A stretch of DNA of 58,513 nt from Arthrobacter sp. E3 (GCF_017353415.1 NZ_JAFMPX010000023.1:1-58513); one strand, 5' to 3'. Counted from the first letter of the stretch, positions 17,476-26,600 are shown. Numbers and translations are program-made. Notes: generated by a model not told the origin, from the letters alone.

Positions 17476-17864
17476 GGTCGGCACTCCCTCAGACTTCCGA
17501 TTCCCAGTGACGCGTCTGCGGGCGACGGCGACTCCGTGGTCGAGCTGCCTGACGCCGCTGCTGCCTCGGCAGCCTCGCCATTTACAACAACGTCGCCTTC
17601 TTGGAAAAGGATTCCTCGGGCTATGCTGCGCCACTTCGGTTTGGTTCGCAGCAGGAATTCCAATTCCATGCTGAAGTGTTTGTACTCCTCGCCCAATGAA
17701 TCTTCCATGATTGCCCGTGACGCTGCATCAGTTTCCACAGATATACGTTGTTCGTACCAGCCGATGGCCTCAGCCTCCTCTGTGAGGTTGGCACACATGC
17801 GGGCAAACGTCCGCGTTTTGGCGGAGAGTTCAGCTGGCGGTTCGTGGTATTGGTCAAAGCCCAT
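17472..17864 (-). CDS. Encapsulated ferritin-like cargo protein (EncFtn)
   Basis: A 130-residue two-helix ferritin-like protein. The iron-binding pattern of EncFtn is present: E29, E30 and E32 in TEEAEAIGWYEQR with W36, and E60/H63 in GEEYKHF; these correspond to E32, E62 and H65 of the Rhodospirillum rubrum protein at an offset of two. After an Ala/Ser/Pro-rich linker the tail ends SLGIGSLR (119-126) plus ECRP, a perfect encapsulin cargo-loading peptide. It oxidises Fe(II) and delivers iron into the shell. ATG 17864 has a strong AGGAGG site 7 bases upstream, and the end overlaps the shell gene. Confidence 0.92.
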   Translation of the reverse strand: MGFDQYHEPPAELSAKTRTFARMCANLTEEAEAIGWYEQRISVETDAASRAIMEDSLGEEYKHFSMELEFLLRTKPKWRSIARGILFQEGDVVVNGEAAEAAAASGSSTTESPSPADASLGIGSLRECRP

Positions 17865-17896
17865 CGGTGGCCCTCCTCAATGTCCCTGAATTCCGA

Positions 17897-18115
17897 TCAT
17901 ACGCCGCGGAGGCGCTCAGCGTCAGCAGCGATTTCGTGGGTACTTTGGCGAACCTTCTTGAACGTCGGACATGCTGCTATGCCCAAACCGTCGAGTGAAT
18001 GGTGTTGTTGATTCAAGCACTCATCTTTGAGTTCAACCAGTCGTGTTCTCCGCGTGCGACCGGCATGGTGTCCGTGGCGTACAGTTGCGGAATGTGCGAG
18101 GCCTTCTTCGCCCAT
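17897..18115 (-). CDS. Possible small ORF upstream of EncFtn
   Basis: A frame of up to 72 residues in the 289-base gap between the GAF-ANTAR gene and EncFtn. The last 47 residues (LVELKDECLNQQHHSLDGLG, then a segment ending HEIAADAERLRGV) have protein-like composition, while the first part does not. It has no clear ribosome site or known domain. It may be a real small protein, the remains of a longer one, or just the upstream region of the encapsulin operon. Confidence 0.25.
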   Translation of the reverse strand: MGEEGLAHSATVRHGHHAGRTRRTRLVELKDECLNQQHHSLDGLGIAACPTFKKVRQSTHEIAADAERLRGV

Positions 18116-18153
18116 GGAGCCACTGTGGAGAGCGTTGCCAAACTGCTGACCAA

Positions 18154-19059
18154 CTAGTCCTGTGCCATCGAACCCATTGAGTCCATGTCCTCCAACATCC
18201 TCGTCGGAAACCAGCGCTCGAAGTGTGTCTCCACAGCATGCACATCCACATTGTGCAGCAGATTCTCGGCGACATCGCGCAGTTTCTGGTTGCGGGATGA
18301 CGCAGCCCTGCTGAGAAGCTCAAATGCATCGGCCTGTGAGCAGTGCTGCTGACCCATGATGATCCCCACAGAAAGATCGATGGCTGTCCGCGAATTCCTG
18401 GCCTCATAAAGCTCGTCAACCAGCTGTTGCTTAGAACCGATTCGCACGGCCAGACGCAAGGCCTTTTGTGCTTGGGCAGCGTACTGCTGAGCCCTGACAA
18501 CCAGGCCTTCGTTAAAGAAGGACGTCTCAGACGAGAAGAAATTGAGTGATGCACTTGCCTCATGCCCCAAGGAAAGTGGAACGGACAGAACGCTGTGCAC
18601 GCCCTCCTTCAGCAAGGTCTGGGCGTATTCGGGCCACGTTTTGTCACTCGCGGTATCCGAAATGACAACGGTGCGTCCCTCACGCAGCGCTGTCATGCAG
18701 GCACTATGTGCCATGTACTCCTGAATCTCATTCAAGGCCCGCGCGCGTTTAGTGTTTCCTGCTCCTGTCGGCACCTTTCTGCGGCGGTACAGAGTGATGG
18801 CACAGTCCAATCGCGGTTGACCGTTGAAAGCTGCAAGGCCCCCGGAATACTCAGCGAGCTCCTGAAGGAAGTCGCCAACGTCAAGGCTGTCCAAGACCAT
18901 GTCCTGCAGTTGTGTGGAGATCGTTGGACCTGCGTTGTCATGGGCTGGCCACAAGGGTGCGCCCAGCCTCCCTGAAGTCTGATCCTGCTGCGGATGTCTA
19001 ACCTCGGATGCCATCGTCCTCATTTGCAATCCTTTGTCCAGTGAACGATGTTCATTCAA
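18154..19059 (-). CDS. GAF and ANTAR domain signal-response protein
   Basis: A 301-residue cytoplasmic regulator. Residues about 45-195 form a GAF sensor domain (LDVGDFLQELAEYSGG near its start; later HSVLSVPLSLGHEASASLNFFS). The C-terminal three-helix ANTAR domain (about 220-275) has the signature NSRTAIDLSVGIIMGQQHCS then ADAFELLSRAASSRNQKLRD. ANTAR domains bind paired RNA hairpins and act as antiterminators. That makes the structured leaders in this region possible targets, although no direct match to the known two-hairpin ANTAR motif was identified. It lies between the STAS-like gene and the encapsulin operon on the same strand. Confidence 0.85.
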   Translation of the reverse strand: MNEHRSLDKGLQMRTMASEVRHPQQDQTSGRLGAPLWPAHDNAGPTISTQLQDMVLDSLDVGDFLQELAEYSGGLAAFNGQPRLDCAITLYRRRKVPTGAGNTKRARALNEIQEYMAHSACMTALREGRTVVISDTASDKTWPEYAQTLLKEGVHSVLSVPLSLGHEASASLNFFSSETSFFNEGLVVRAQQYAAQAQKALRLAVRIGSKQQLVDELYEARNSRTAIDLSVGIIMGQQHCSQADAFELLSRAASSRNQKLRDVAENLLHNVDVHAVETHFERWFPTRMLEDMDSMGSMAQD

Positions 19060-19134
19060 TCGTGTCGATCGGAACCAACCCTTGCGGACATGGCCGAGCG
19101 AACGCCGGGCAAAGGGGGAGGGCCGACGGTGCCG

Positions 19135-19407
19135 TCACAATGATTTATTAATGGACGTTGCACGGACCAGATTTGTCGCACGTACGGAGGCAACGATACT
19201 GCCGTCCTGCAGGCTGGTCAACGCAGTTCTGCCGATATGCCGTGCCAATGAGAGATTGACGTGCACTGAAAAACCCAGCGAACTGCAACGCCGAATAAGG
19301 GGGACTAGAGCGGCGCAACTGTCAGGGGTTAGGCAGCCGGTGACTTTTAGTTCCGCCCACCGAATATCTAGGCCCAAGGAAGCAATGATTCGTAGTCTGT
19401 GGAACAT
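19135..19407 (-). CDS. STAS-like small protein (anti-sigma antagonist type fold)
   Basis: A 90-residue protein starting with ATG 19407 after the GGGGGTTCAC block of leader copy D. The sequence LDIRWAELKVTGCLTPDSCA, then ALVPLIRRCSS, then VHVNLSLARHIGRTALTSLQ, follows the strand-helix alternation of STAS domains, with an ARHI segment at the place where anti-sigma antagonists keep a phospho-acceptor loop; no clear serine of the DSSG type is present. It is followed by the GAF-ANTAR gene 75 bases on, so the two may form one regulatory unit. Confidence 0.5.
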   Translation of the reverse strand: MFHRLRIIASLGLDIRWAELKVTGCLTPDSCAALVPLIRRCSSLGFSVHVNLSLARHIGRTALTSLQDGSIVASVRATNLVRATSINKSL

Positions 19408-19464
19408 GTGAACCCCCAGGTTTCAGTGTCAACGTCGTTGATAGCACTGCCGGGTCCGGGGCAA
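19405..19464 (-). promoter_or_regulatory. Leader element, copy D
   Basis: Reads TTGCCCCGGACCCGGCAG (from 19464), then GTTGACACTG and CCTGGGGGTTCAC before ATG 19407. The first block differs from copy A at only two of eighteen positions, and the GCAGTG plus TTGACAC spacing matches copy C. Just upstream lies ATACGC-N8-GCGTAT (19485-19466), an inverted repeat absent from the other copies. No clear promoter hexamers were found for this copy. Confidence 0.4.
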
Positions 19465-19925
19465 ATACGCTCAAAATGGCGTATGTGTTTTAGTCACACT
19501 CAACTCGCATGCTAGAGAATTCAAGATTGTTCTGTTAATGAGGAAGCAGGATTGGTTTGAGCAGCAGTCTGTCGGACACCACGTGATCCGTTTGCCCAGT
19601 ATTGGACTTACCATGATGGATGGATTGCGGGGGAGGGTCTGCGGACCTCGCCTATTCACAGTACGCGTCCGTCAGTTGCTGACGAGCGACGGCGATGGAT
19701 AGTTCTCAGGTGCCATTGTCTTCCAGCGTTCCACCTGTTTTCATGCTGATACGGAACTTCGTTTCCTTAGTGCCCGATTAGTGGTGGCGGACCGTGAGCA
19801 GCCCGACGCTTACGACGCTGTGGTGGCTCAGCACAGGTTAGCACTCTTCCATGTAGCCAGTCAGACTGGCCGCGTGCGTCAGGTGTTTGCCGTCTACTGT
19901 ATTGGTGGACTATGCGGGGGAACGC
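19465..19925. other. Non-coding stretch upstream of leader D and downstream of zwf
   Basis: No convincing gene is seen. A plus-strand frame from 19781 (GTG GTG GCG GAC...) has some protein-like composition but runs into the end of the convergent G6PDH gene and lacks a ribosome site. The inverted repeat at 19466-19485 lies next to leader D and may be an operator. Confidence 0.4.
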
Positions 19926-21368
19926 CTACAGCGGTGTATCTTCACGAGTGGTTTCCCAGTCTTCCGGACCATTGGAACCTGCAGGGTAGTCCTCCAACGG
20001 CACATCATTGTCGGCCCAAGCCTTAACCACCGGTTCGATGATCCGCCAGCACTCCACAGCCGTGTCGCCGCGGACAAAGAACATGGCGTTGTCAGTCAGC
20101 ACGGCCTTGAGCACTTCACCATAGGGGAGCAGATTACTGTCATTGAGTTCAGCCTTGAGCTCGGCACGGTCCAAGCTGTAGATGTCCCCGGGTCCATTGA
20201 CGTCGATGTCGAGTTGAAGTTTCGCTGGTCCCACACCCATGCGAATCCGCGTCGCTGTGGGAGTTCCGGTGAAACCGGTGGGCAGGTGGGGGATCGGCTT
20301 GAACGCGACAATGACTTCCATCTTGTCTTTGCCGAGTGATTTGCCCGAACGAAGGATGAAGGGGACCCCGGTCCACCGAGAGTTGTTGATGTTGACCTCG
20401 ATCTCCGCGAGTGTCTCAGTGTTGTTCTTGCCATCCACCCCCGGTTCGTCAACATAGTTGGGAACTTTTCGGTCACCAATCTGTCCGGCCGTGTACCGGG
20501 CCCGGCGGGTCGTCTTGGAATAGTCCGGGCCCACTTCGGCTGCGCGCATAACTTCCGCAATCCGGTCCCTGACGTCGCGTTCGTCCAGAGTGGCCGGTTC
20601 ATCCATGGCGATGAAGGCCATGATCTGCAGAAGGTGGCTTTGCATCATGTCGCGTAGGGCACCGGTGGAGTCATAGAAGCCGGCGCGTCCTTCTACGGTG
20701 ATGTTCTCATCAAAAAAGATCTCCACCTTCTCGATGTGCCGCATATTCCACACCGGCTCTAGGAAGTGGTTTGCGAACCGCAGACCCAAGATGTTGAGGA
20801 CGGTTCCGGTGCCGCGGAAGTGGTCCACACGATAAATGTGGTTCTCGGGCAGCAGCATCTCCAATGTTTTGTTCAGCTTCCGGGCTGATTCCGGCCCGGA
20901 GCCAAAGGGCTTTTCCATCACAAAACGGGTGTGTTCCGGGAGATCATCAGCGCTGAGCAGGTCGCACGCCTTCTCGGTGATGGAAGGTGGCAATGCAAAG
21001 TAGACGGCGACAGGGTGTTTGACGGACTTCAGAACAGTAGAGAGTGCGCCTTCTGCAGTAACGTCCACTTGGTGGTAGCTGCTATTCTTGGCCATCGCAT
21101 CCAACGCGTGTTGGGCCTTGTTGCCAGTGGGAGCTTCGTCCTCTCCAGAACTGGCGTCAAAGGATTTCTTCACCTGCTCACGCCATTTATCCTGCGACCA
21201 CTCGTCATAGCCAGTGCCCACCAGCTCAAGACCTTTGGCACCGCCCTGAGAGATCAGGCTGGCCAGCCCAGGCAACAACAGTCTCGCCGTAAGGTCGCCG
21301 GATGCCCCGAGGATCATGAGAGTCTTTATCTCGTTGCTGTGCTGTTGGGAGTTCTTTGAGGGGTTCAT
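19926..21368 (-). CDS. zwf: Glucose-6-phosphate 1-dehydrogenase family protein, variant active site
   Basis: A 480-residue enzyme of the oxidative pentose phosphate pathway producing NADPH. The N-terminal coenzyme motif GASGDLTARLLLPGL is at about 20-34. The substrate motif, usually RIDHYLGKE, reads RVDHFRGTG, so the His is kept but the following Lys is lost; the other catalytic His sits in MMQSHLLQIM. Actinobacterial paralogues with RVDHFLG-type motifs exist, so this is more likely a second zwf-like enzyme than the housekeeping copy, which usually sits with tal, tkt and opcA. The start is ATG 21368. Confidence 0.8.
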   Translation of the reverse strand: MNPSKNSQQHSNEIKTLMILGASGDLTARLLLPGLASLISQGGAKGLELVGTGYDEWSQDKWREQVKKSFDASSGEDEAPTGNKAQHALDAMAKNSSYHQVDVTAEGALSTVLKSVKHPVAVYFALPPSITEKACDLLSADDLPEHTRFVMEKPFGSGPESARKLNKTLEMLLPENHIYRVDHFRGTGTVLNILGLRFANHFLEPVWNMRHIEKVEIFFDENITVEGRAGFYDSTGALRDMMQSHLLQIMAFIAMDEPATLDERDVRDRIAEVMRAAEVGPDYSKTTRRARYTAGQIGDRKVPNYVDEPGVDGKNNTETLAEIEVNINNSRWTGVPFILRSGKSLGKDKMEVIVAFKPIPHLPTGFTGTPTATRIRMGVGPAKLQLDIDVNGPGDIYSLDRAELKAELNDSNLLPYGEVLKAVLTDNAMFFVRGDTAVECWRIIEPVVKAWADNDVPLEDYPAGSNGPEDWETTREDTPL

Positions 21369-21384
21369 GTTTCCGCCGTCCTAG

Positions 21385-21426
21385 TAGCTGGTGAGCCGAT
21401 GCCAATAGCTGGTGAGCCGATGCCAA
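21385..21426. repeat. Perfect tandem repeat of 21 bases, two copies
   Basis: Two exact copies (21385-21405 and 21406-21426), each beginning TAGCTGGTGAGCC and ending GATGCCAA, lie 16 bases upstream of the G6PDH start codon. They may duplicate a binding site in the zwf promoter or be a slippage product. The rest of the gap to 21626 has no recognisable gene. Confidence 0.8.
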
Positions 21427-21626
21427 CCATGCTAGACCGGCCGTTGATCAGGTGGCTAGACGGACGGGTTGACGCCGGGGGAGTGGTGGCACATGTGACC
21501 AGTGCGCACCTCCCTTGCCGCCCGAAATTGGATTCGTACAGTTTCCCATACCATTGCTCGTCTCTTTCCAGCGCGTGTGGCTTACTAAAAAGTGAAATAT
21601 CCGACGCTGGGATTTAGACGCGCGGG

Positions 21627-21666
21627 GGAGCCGCCCCTATTTGCAAGATAGACGTGGGGCGGCTCC
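21627..21666 (-). terminator. Hairpin after the MFS transporter gene
   Basis: GGAGCCGCCCC (21627-21637) and GGGGCGGCTCC (21656-21666) form an 11-base-pair stem with an 18-base loop, 5 bases past the transporter stop. There is no U-tract, so it is a terminator-like or 3'-end-protecting structure. Confidence 0.5.
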
Positions 21667-21670
21667 ATCG

Positions 21671-23134
21671 TTATGCAGTGGTTGGTTTGTGGCGAGTCAC
21701 GAGCTTGTTCTTGTCTTCCAACTCCAACCCGCTTACTTCCGGGAGCAGTGCCTTGACGAACCAGAACGACAGGACGGCGAAGAAGGCAAACCCGGCATAG
21801 ACGAAGCCAAGGCCGACGGCAGCACTCATGATCGGGAAAAGCAGAGTGACAATGAAATTAAAGATCCAGTTGAAGGCCGTTGCGATGCCCAAGGCCAAGC
21901 CGCGAATCTTGTTCGGGAAAACTTCACCGAGGACCACCCACATCACCGGGCCCCACGTGGCGGCAAAGAAGATGACAAACAAGTTGGCACCGACCAGGGC
22001 GATGGGTCCCCACGGTGCAGCGAGGGTCAGTGAATCCCCTGAACCAGTCGCTTGGGAGAACGAGATCGCGGCGGCAACAAGCCCCACGAACATGCCTGCC
22101 GAACCCACCAGCAGCAGCAACTTGCGCCCGACTCTGTCAACGAAGAAGATGGCGACAAAGGTCAGGGCCACGTTGATGATGGAAGTGATGACGGACGTCG
22201 TGAAGGAGTCTTCCTGGCTGAAGCCCACCGACTGCCACAACGTGGTCGAGTAGTAAAAGATGGCATTGATGCCGACCAACTGCTGAAAGGCAGCCATGCC
22301 GATGCCGATCCACAGGATGGGTTGCAGCCCAAACGCGGTGCCACGCAAATCACGGTAGGTGGACCGCTTTTCGTTTTCCAGGCTCTCTTCGATTTCCTTC
22401 AGACGCTGCTCCGGATTCACCGGGCTGGTGACACGCCGGATGACAGCAAGGGCATCCTTGCTCCTGCCCTTCCGGATCAGGAAATGGGGGGACTCGGGAA
22501 TGGTTAGGGACAGGAGGCCGTAGACGACGGCAGGAATGACTCCAACCAGCAGCATCCACCGCCACGCAGGCATGCCCCACCAGAGTTCATTGCCGGCACC
22601 TCCAGCAGCCCTTGCCAGACCGGCGTCGGAAAGCAGCGCCAGAAAGATACCCAGCGTGATGGCCAGTTGCTGGAGTGAGCTGAGTGCCCCCCGCAGCCGT
22701 GCAGGGGCCATCTCACCGATGTAGGCAGGAGCGATGACGGAGGCGATGCCAATAGCCAGCCCGCCAATGACCCTCCATGACATGAGGTCCCAAATGGCGA
22801 AAGCGTAGGCCGAGCCGATCGAGCTGGCCACAAAGAGAAGAGCCGCCAACACCATGACTGGCTTGCGACCCCAGACATCGGCCAGTTGGCCAGCGAACCA
22901 CGCACCGATGGCGCATCCGATTAGGGTGATGGCAACGGTGAACCCGATCGCTGCCGAGCCGAGATTGAAGTCGGACTGGATCGAATTGACGGCCCCGTTA
23001 ATCACTGAGGTGTCAAAGCCGAACAGGAGTCCACCCAAAGCGGCCGCCATGGTGATGATGATGATTTTACCCAGATGGGGCGTTTTCTCCGCCCCGGGAT
23101 TTGAGTTCGGCTGCTCTGCTGGACTTGTACCCAT
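21671..23134 (-). CDS. Sugar porter family MFS transporter
   Basis: A 487-residue, twelve-helix transporter. The first helix motif GGLLFGFDTSVINGA, the loop motif WGRKP after helix 2, PESPHFLIRKGR after helix 6 and DRVGRKLL after helix 8 identify the sugar porter family (proton symporters for hexoses, pentoses or inositol). QQLVGINAIFYYS in helix 7 is the sugar-binding segment. ATG 23134 is preferred to an in-frame TTG at 23167. It lies upstream of the G6PDH paralogue on the same strand, so import and oxidation of a hexose may be linked. Confidence 0.88.
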   Translation of the reverse strand: MGTSPAEQPNSNPGAEKTPHLGKIIIITMAAALGGLLFGFDTSVINGAVNSIQSDFNLGSAAIGFTVAITLIGCAIGAWFAGQLADVWGRKPVMVLAALLFVASSIGSAYAFAIWDLMSWRVIGGLAIGIASVIAPAYIGEMAPARLRGALSSLQQLAITLGIFLALLSDAGLARAAGGAGNELWWGMPAWRWMLLVGVIPAVVYGLLSLTIPESPHFLIRKGRSKDALAVIRRVTSPVNPEQRLKEIEESLENEKRSTYRDLRGTAFGLQPILWIGIGMAAFQQLVGINAIFYYSTTLWQSVGFSQEDSFTTSVITSIINVALTFVAIFFVDRVGRKLLLLVGSAGMFVGLVAAAISFSQATGSGDSLTLAAPWGPIALVGANLFVIFFAATWGPVMWVVLGEVFPNKIRGLALGIATAFNWIFNFIVTLLFPIMSAAVGLGFVYAGFAFFAVLSFWFVKALLPEVSGLELEDKNKLVTRHKPTTA

Positions 23135-23567
23135 GGTGCACCGCGATTCTGGCCCCTTGGTGGTCAACTGCGCAAGCGGGCCGTGCTTGAGCTGTTGCCG
23201 TCAGTTGCCCTGCGGCTCAGCAACCTTGTGTGGAAATCTATCACTTTGACTAGCAAGGCAACAGGCCGTTCGGGGATTCGACCATCACCTTAACGCTAGG
23301 AGGCCGTTTTAGTCTCTTTTGACTTTACTTTACATAATGTGGATTATCGGCGTTCCATTGACAGTTGCTCGGAAGTGCCTTGTACCGCATGTCACCGCGG
23401 CATCGAGAACGCTTTCAACGCGTTGATCCACTGTTCAAACTGGTCCAGGCCGGTGGCTAACGAACGCATTTTCCTGTTCATCAGCGAACGTCCCTTTGTC
23501 TGCGTACATCACCAGCGCCTCCCCCGCAGCATCGGGGCGTCACTCGAATTAATATTCGATCGTTTCG
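23135..23567. other. Intergenic region between MFS transporter and UvrA-like gene; no gene seen
   Basis: The stretch is AT-richer than its surroundings. A plus-strand frame (23339-23695) overlaps the UvrA-like gene and looks like a shadow. TTGACTTTACTTTACATAAT at 23320-23339 holds promoter-like hexamers, but with a spacer too short for a standard promoter. Confidence 0.4.
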
Positions 23568-25958
23568 TCATGCCCCGACGTAGGCCGCGAGATGTTGGCC
23601 GGTCAGGGTTGATTTGTCGGCCACGATTTCTGCAGGCGTGCCCTCGAAAACGATCGTGCCACCGTCGTGCCCGGCCCCCGGGCCAAGATCGATGATCCAG
23701 TCTGCGTGGGCCATGACGGCCTGGTGGTGTTCGATCACGATGACCGACTTCCCTGAATCCACCAGTCTGTCCAGCAGCGCCAGAAGTTTTTCGACGTCAG
23801 CCAGGTGCAGCCCGCTGGTTGGCTCGTCCAGCACATAAACCCCACCCTTCTCCCCCAGGTGTGTGGCCAGTTTGATGCGCTGGCGCTCACCGCCGGACAG
23901 CGTTGTCAGCGGCTGGCCCAGCGTCAGGTAGCCAAGTCCGACGTCGGCCATTCGCCGCAGGATGGTGTGTGCAGCAGGCAGCTTGGCATCCCCGTCGGCA
24001 AAGAATGCCTCTGCTTGGTCGACAGACATGGCCAGGACTTCGCTGATGTTGCGTCCGCCCAAGTGGTATTCGAGCACTGTGGCCTGGAATCGCTGGCCTT
24101 CGCATTCCTCGCACACCGTGGACACACTCGCCATGATGCCCAGGTCCGTGTAGATCACGCCGGCGCCATTGCAGGACGGGCAGGCGCCTTCTGAATTCGA
24201 GCTGAACAGTGCGGGCTTGACGCCGTTAGCCTTGGCGAAGGCCTTGCGGATGGGTTCCAGCAGACCCGTGTACGTTGCCGGGTTGCTGCGCCGCGAACCA
24301 CGGATGGCGCCTTGGTCTACCGTGACCACGCCGTCGCGCCCGGAAACAGATTCACGGATGAGCGAGCTCTTTCCCGAGCCTGCAACTCCAGTGACCACTG
24401 TGAGCACCCCGAGCGGGATGTCGACGTCCACGTCCTTGAGGTTGTTCGTGTTGGCGCCGCGTACGTCCATGGAGCCTGCCGCAGGGCGCAGCGTGGCTTT
24501 GAGGCAGACCCGGTCATCAAGGTGCCTGCCCGTCACGGTGCTGCTCTTCCGCAGCTCGCCAACGGTGCCCTCGAACACCACTTCTCCGCCGGCAGAGCCG
24601 GCATGCGGCCCTAGATCAATGACGTGGTCCGCAATTTCGATGGTCTCCGGTTTGTGTTCGACCACCAAGACGGTGTTGCCTTTGTCGCGCAATTGGAGCA
24701 GCAGCGTGTTCATGCGTGCAATGTCATGAGGGTGGAGTCCAATGGTCGGTTCGTCAAAGACATAGGTGACATCCGTCAGGGAGGAGCCCAGGTGGCGGAT
24801 CATCTTCGTCCGTTGCGCTTCACCTCCTGAGAGCGTTCCGGAGGGGCGCTCCAGGGAAAGGTAGCCCAGTCCGATCTCCACGAAAGAGTCAAGGGTGTCC
24901 CCCAACGCCCCCAGCAGCGGTGCCACCGAAGTATCCGAAAGGCCGCGGACCCACACGGCAAGGTCGCTGATCTGCATGGCGCAGGCATCGGCGATGCTGA
25001 TTCCTGCCACCTTGGACGAGCGAGCGCCCTCATTCAGCCGTGTCCCGTCACAATCGGGGCAGGTGGCGAACACAACGGCGCGCTCCACAAACGCACGAAT
25101 GTGCGGCTGTAGGGAGTCCACGTCCTTGGCCAACATGGACTTTTGCATCTTCACAATGACGCCCTCATACGTCAAGTTGATGCCGTCAACCTTGATCTTG
25201 ACCGGCTCCTTGTGCAGCAGGTCAGCCAGTTCTTTCTTCGTGAACTTGCCCAGTTTCTTGTCCATGTCAAAGAAGCCGCTGCCGGCAAAGATGCGTCCAT
25301 ACCAGCCGTCCATGCTGTAGCCGGGGACGACCAAGGCGCCTTCGGCCAGTGACTTGCTGGCGTCGAAGATCGCATCAAGGTTGAAATCACTGACCTTGCC
25401 CATGCCCTCGCAGCGCGGGCACATACCGCCGGTGATGGAAAAGCTGCGCCGTTCCTTGACCTTCTCTCCCCGGCGTTCCATGGTGACCGCCCCGGCACCA
25501 CTGATGGAGGCCACGTTGAAGGAGAACGCCTGCGGGGAACCGATATGCGGCATCCCCAGGCGGCTGAAAACGATGCGCAACATGGCGTTGGCGTCAGTGA
25601 CGGTCCCCACCGTGGAGCGCGGGTTGGCGCCCAGCCGCTCCTGGTCCACCAGAATAGCCGTCGTCAGCCCCTCCAAAACATCCACGTCGGGACGGGCCAG
25701 GGTGGGCATGAAGCCCTGCACGAATGCGCTGTAGGTTTCATTGATCATGCGTTGGGACTCTGCGGCGATAGTGCCGAACACCAGCGAGCTCTTACCCGAA
25801 CCTGACACCCCCGTGAACACTGTCAGACGGCGCTTGGGAATCTCAACGCTGATGTCCTTGAGGTTGTTCACCCTGGCACCCTGGACTCGAATGAGGTCGT
25901 GGCCGTCGGCGGCATGCCCCCCGGCGCGTTCCGGTGCAGCCTTTCCAGCAGTGCTCAT
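23568..25958 (-). CDS. UvrA-like ABC ATPase (excinuclease subunit A homologue)
   Basis: A 796-residue protein with two ABC ATPase modules: Walker [10 protein letters not shown] near residue 50 and GVAGSGKSS near 520, and signatures [10 protein letters not shown] and [10 protein letters not shown]. Zinc CxxC motifs are present ([24 protein letters not shown]). It is shorter than true UvrA (about 950 residues) and belongs to the UvrA2/DrrC-type paralogues linked with drug or DNA-damage tolerance, rather than core nucleotide excision repair. The start is ATG 25958. It is separated from the acetyltransferase by 15 bases, so they are probably one transcript. Confidence 0.85.
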   Translation of the reverse strand: MSTAGKAAPERAGGHAADGHDLIRVQGARVNNLKDISVEIPKRRLTVFTGVSGSGKSSLVFGTIAAESQRMINETYSAFVQGFMPTLARPDVDVLEGLTTAILVDQERLGANPRSTVGTVTDANAMLRIVFSRLGMPHIGSPQAFSFNVASISGAGAVTMERRGEKVKERRSFSITGGMCPRCEGMGKVSDFNLDAIFDASKSLAEGALVVPGYSMDGWYGRIFAGSGFFDMDKKLGKFTKKELADLLHKEPVKIKVDGINLTYEGVIVKMQKSMLAKDVDSLQPHIRAFVERAVVFATCPDCDGTRLNEGARSSKVAGISIADACAMQISDLAVWVRGLSDTSVAPLLGALGDTLDSFVEIGLGYLSLERPSGTLSGGEAQRTKMIRHLGSSLTDVTYVFDEPTIGLHPHDIARMNTLLLQLRDKGNTVLVVEHKPETIEIADHVIDLGPHAGSAGGEVVFEGTVGELRKSSTVTGRHLDDRVCLKATLRPAAGSMDVRGANTNNLKDVDVDIPLGVLTVVTGVAGSGKSSLIRESVSGRDGVVTVDQGAIRGSRRSNPATYTGLLEPIRKAFAKANGVKPALFSSNSEGACPSCNGAGVIYTDLGIMASVSTVCEECEGQRFQATVLEYHLGGRNISEVLAMSVDQAEAFFADGDAKLPAAHTILRRMADVGLGYLTLGQPLTTLSGGERQRIKLATHLGEKGGVYVLDEPTSGLHLADVEKLLALLDRLVDSGKSVIVIEHHQAVMAHADWIIDLGPGAGHDGGTIVFEGTPAEIVADKSTLTGQHLAAYVGA

Positions 25959-25973
25959 CAGTGTCCCTTGTCT

Positions 25974-26516
25974 TTAGGAAATTGCGGGCTTTGTCACCGT
26001 AAAGAATTCACAGGTGGCGTTGTAATAATCCTCTGTTTGTCCCTGATGTTCCATGCCTATGCGTCGGCACACACTTTGCGAGGCCTCGTTGGCGGGGTTC
26101 GTCACGGCGACCACCTGCTCCAGTCCTGCTGCGAAGGCATGCTCGAGCACTGCAGCCGCCGCCTCTGTAGCGTAGCCGTTGCCCCAGTGGTCAGGGTGGA
26201 AGTGCCAGCCAATTTCGACGTCGGACGAGGCTTCCAGCGGTTCCTCGCCTGAGGCAGGAATCGGCTTGAGCAGCAATGTGCCCACGGGAGTGCTGTCTTC
26301 CTTGCGCGTCACTGCCCAGATCCCGTGAACCGGGTGGTCGATGCTTTGGAATCGTGCCACCTTGTCCAACGCTTCCCTGCGACTGTTCATGACGGCCGGT
26401 TCATTGCCAATGAAGCGCTGCACCACCCAGCGCGAATACAGGTCAAAGACAAAGTCAACGTCGGAGTCTTCCCACGGACGCAGGGCAAGTCGTTCAGTGT
26501 TAATGGCTTGAGTCAT
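25974..26516 (-). CDS. GNAT family N-acetyltransferase
   Basis: A 180-residue acetyltransferase of the RimJ/RimL-like type. MTQAINTERLALRPWEDSD is the usual N-terminus of this branch; DVEIGWHFHPDHWGNGYATEAA holds the acetyl-CoA loop (WGNGYATEA), and AVTNPANEASQSVCRRIGM is the conserved C-terminal motif. ATG 26516 is chosen because the extra N-terminus of the longer frame is low-complexity and overlaps the aconitase terminator. It likely acetylates a small molecule or a protein N-terminus. Confidence 0.85.
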   Translation of the reverse strand: MTQAINTERLALRPWEDSDVDFVFDLYSRWVVQRFIGNEPAVMNSRREALDKVARFQSIDHPVHGIWAVTRKEDSTPVGTLLLKPIPASGEEPLEASSDVEIGWHFHPDHWGNGYATEAAAAVLEHAFAAGLEQVVAVTNPANEASQSVCRRIGMEHQGQTEDYYNATCEFFTVTKPAIS

Positions 26517-26600
26517 TCGTTCATTATGCATGGTTGGTGCGTTCTGAGCCCGGTGCAGCCCCACCAGGGCAGCTGCCAACGTAATATTTGCGCACGCCAA

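Noticed and set aside
23568-25958. Genuine excinuclease UvrA
   Set aside because: The protein is about 150 residues shorter than UvrA and matches the shorter UvrA-like paralogues.
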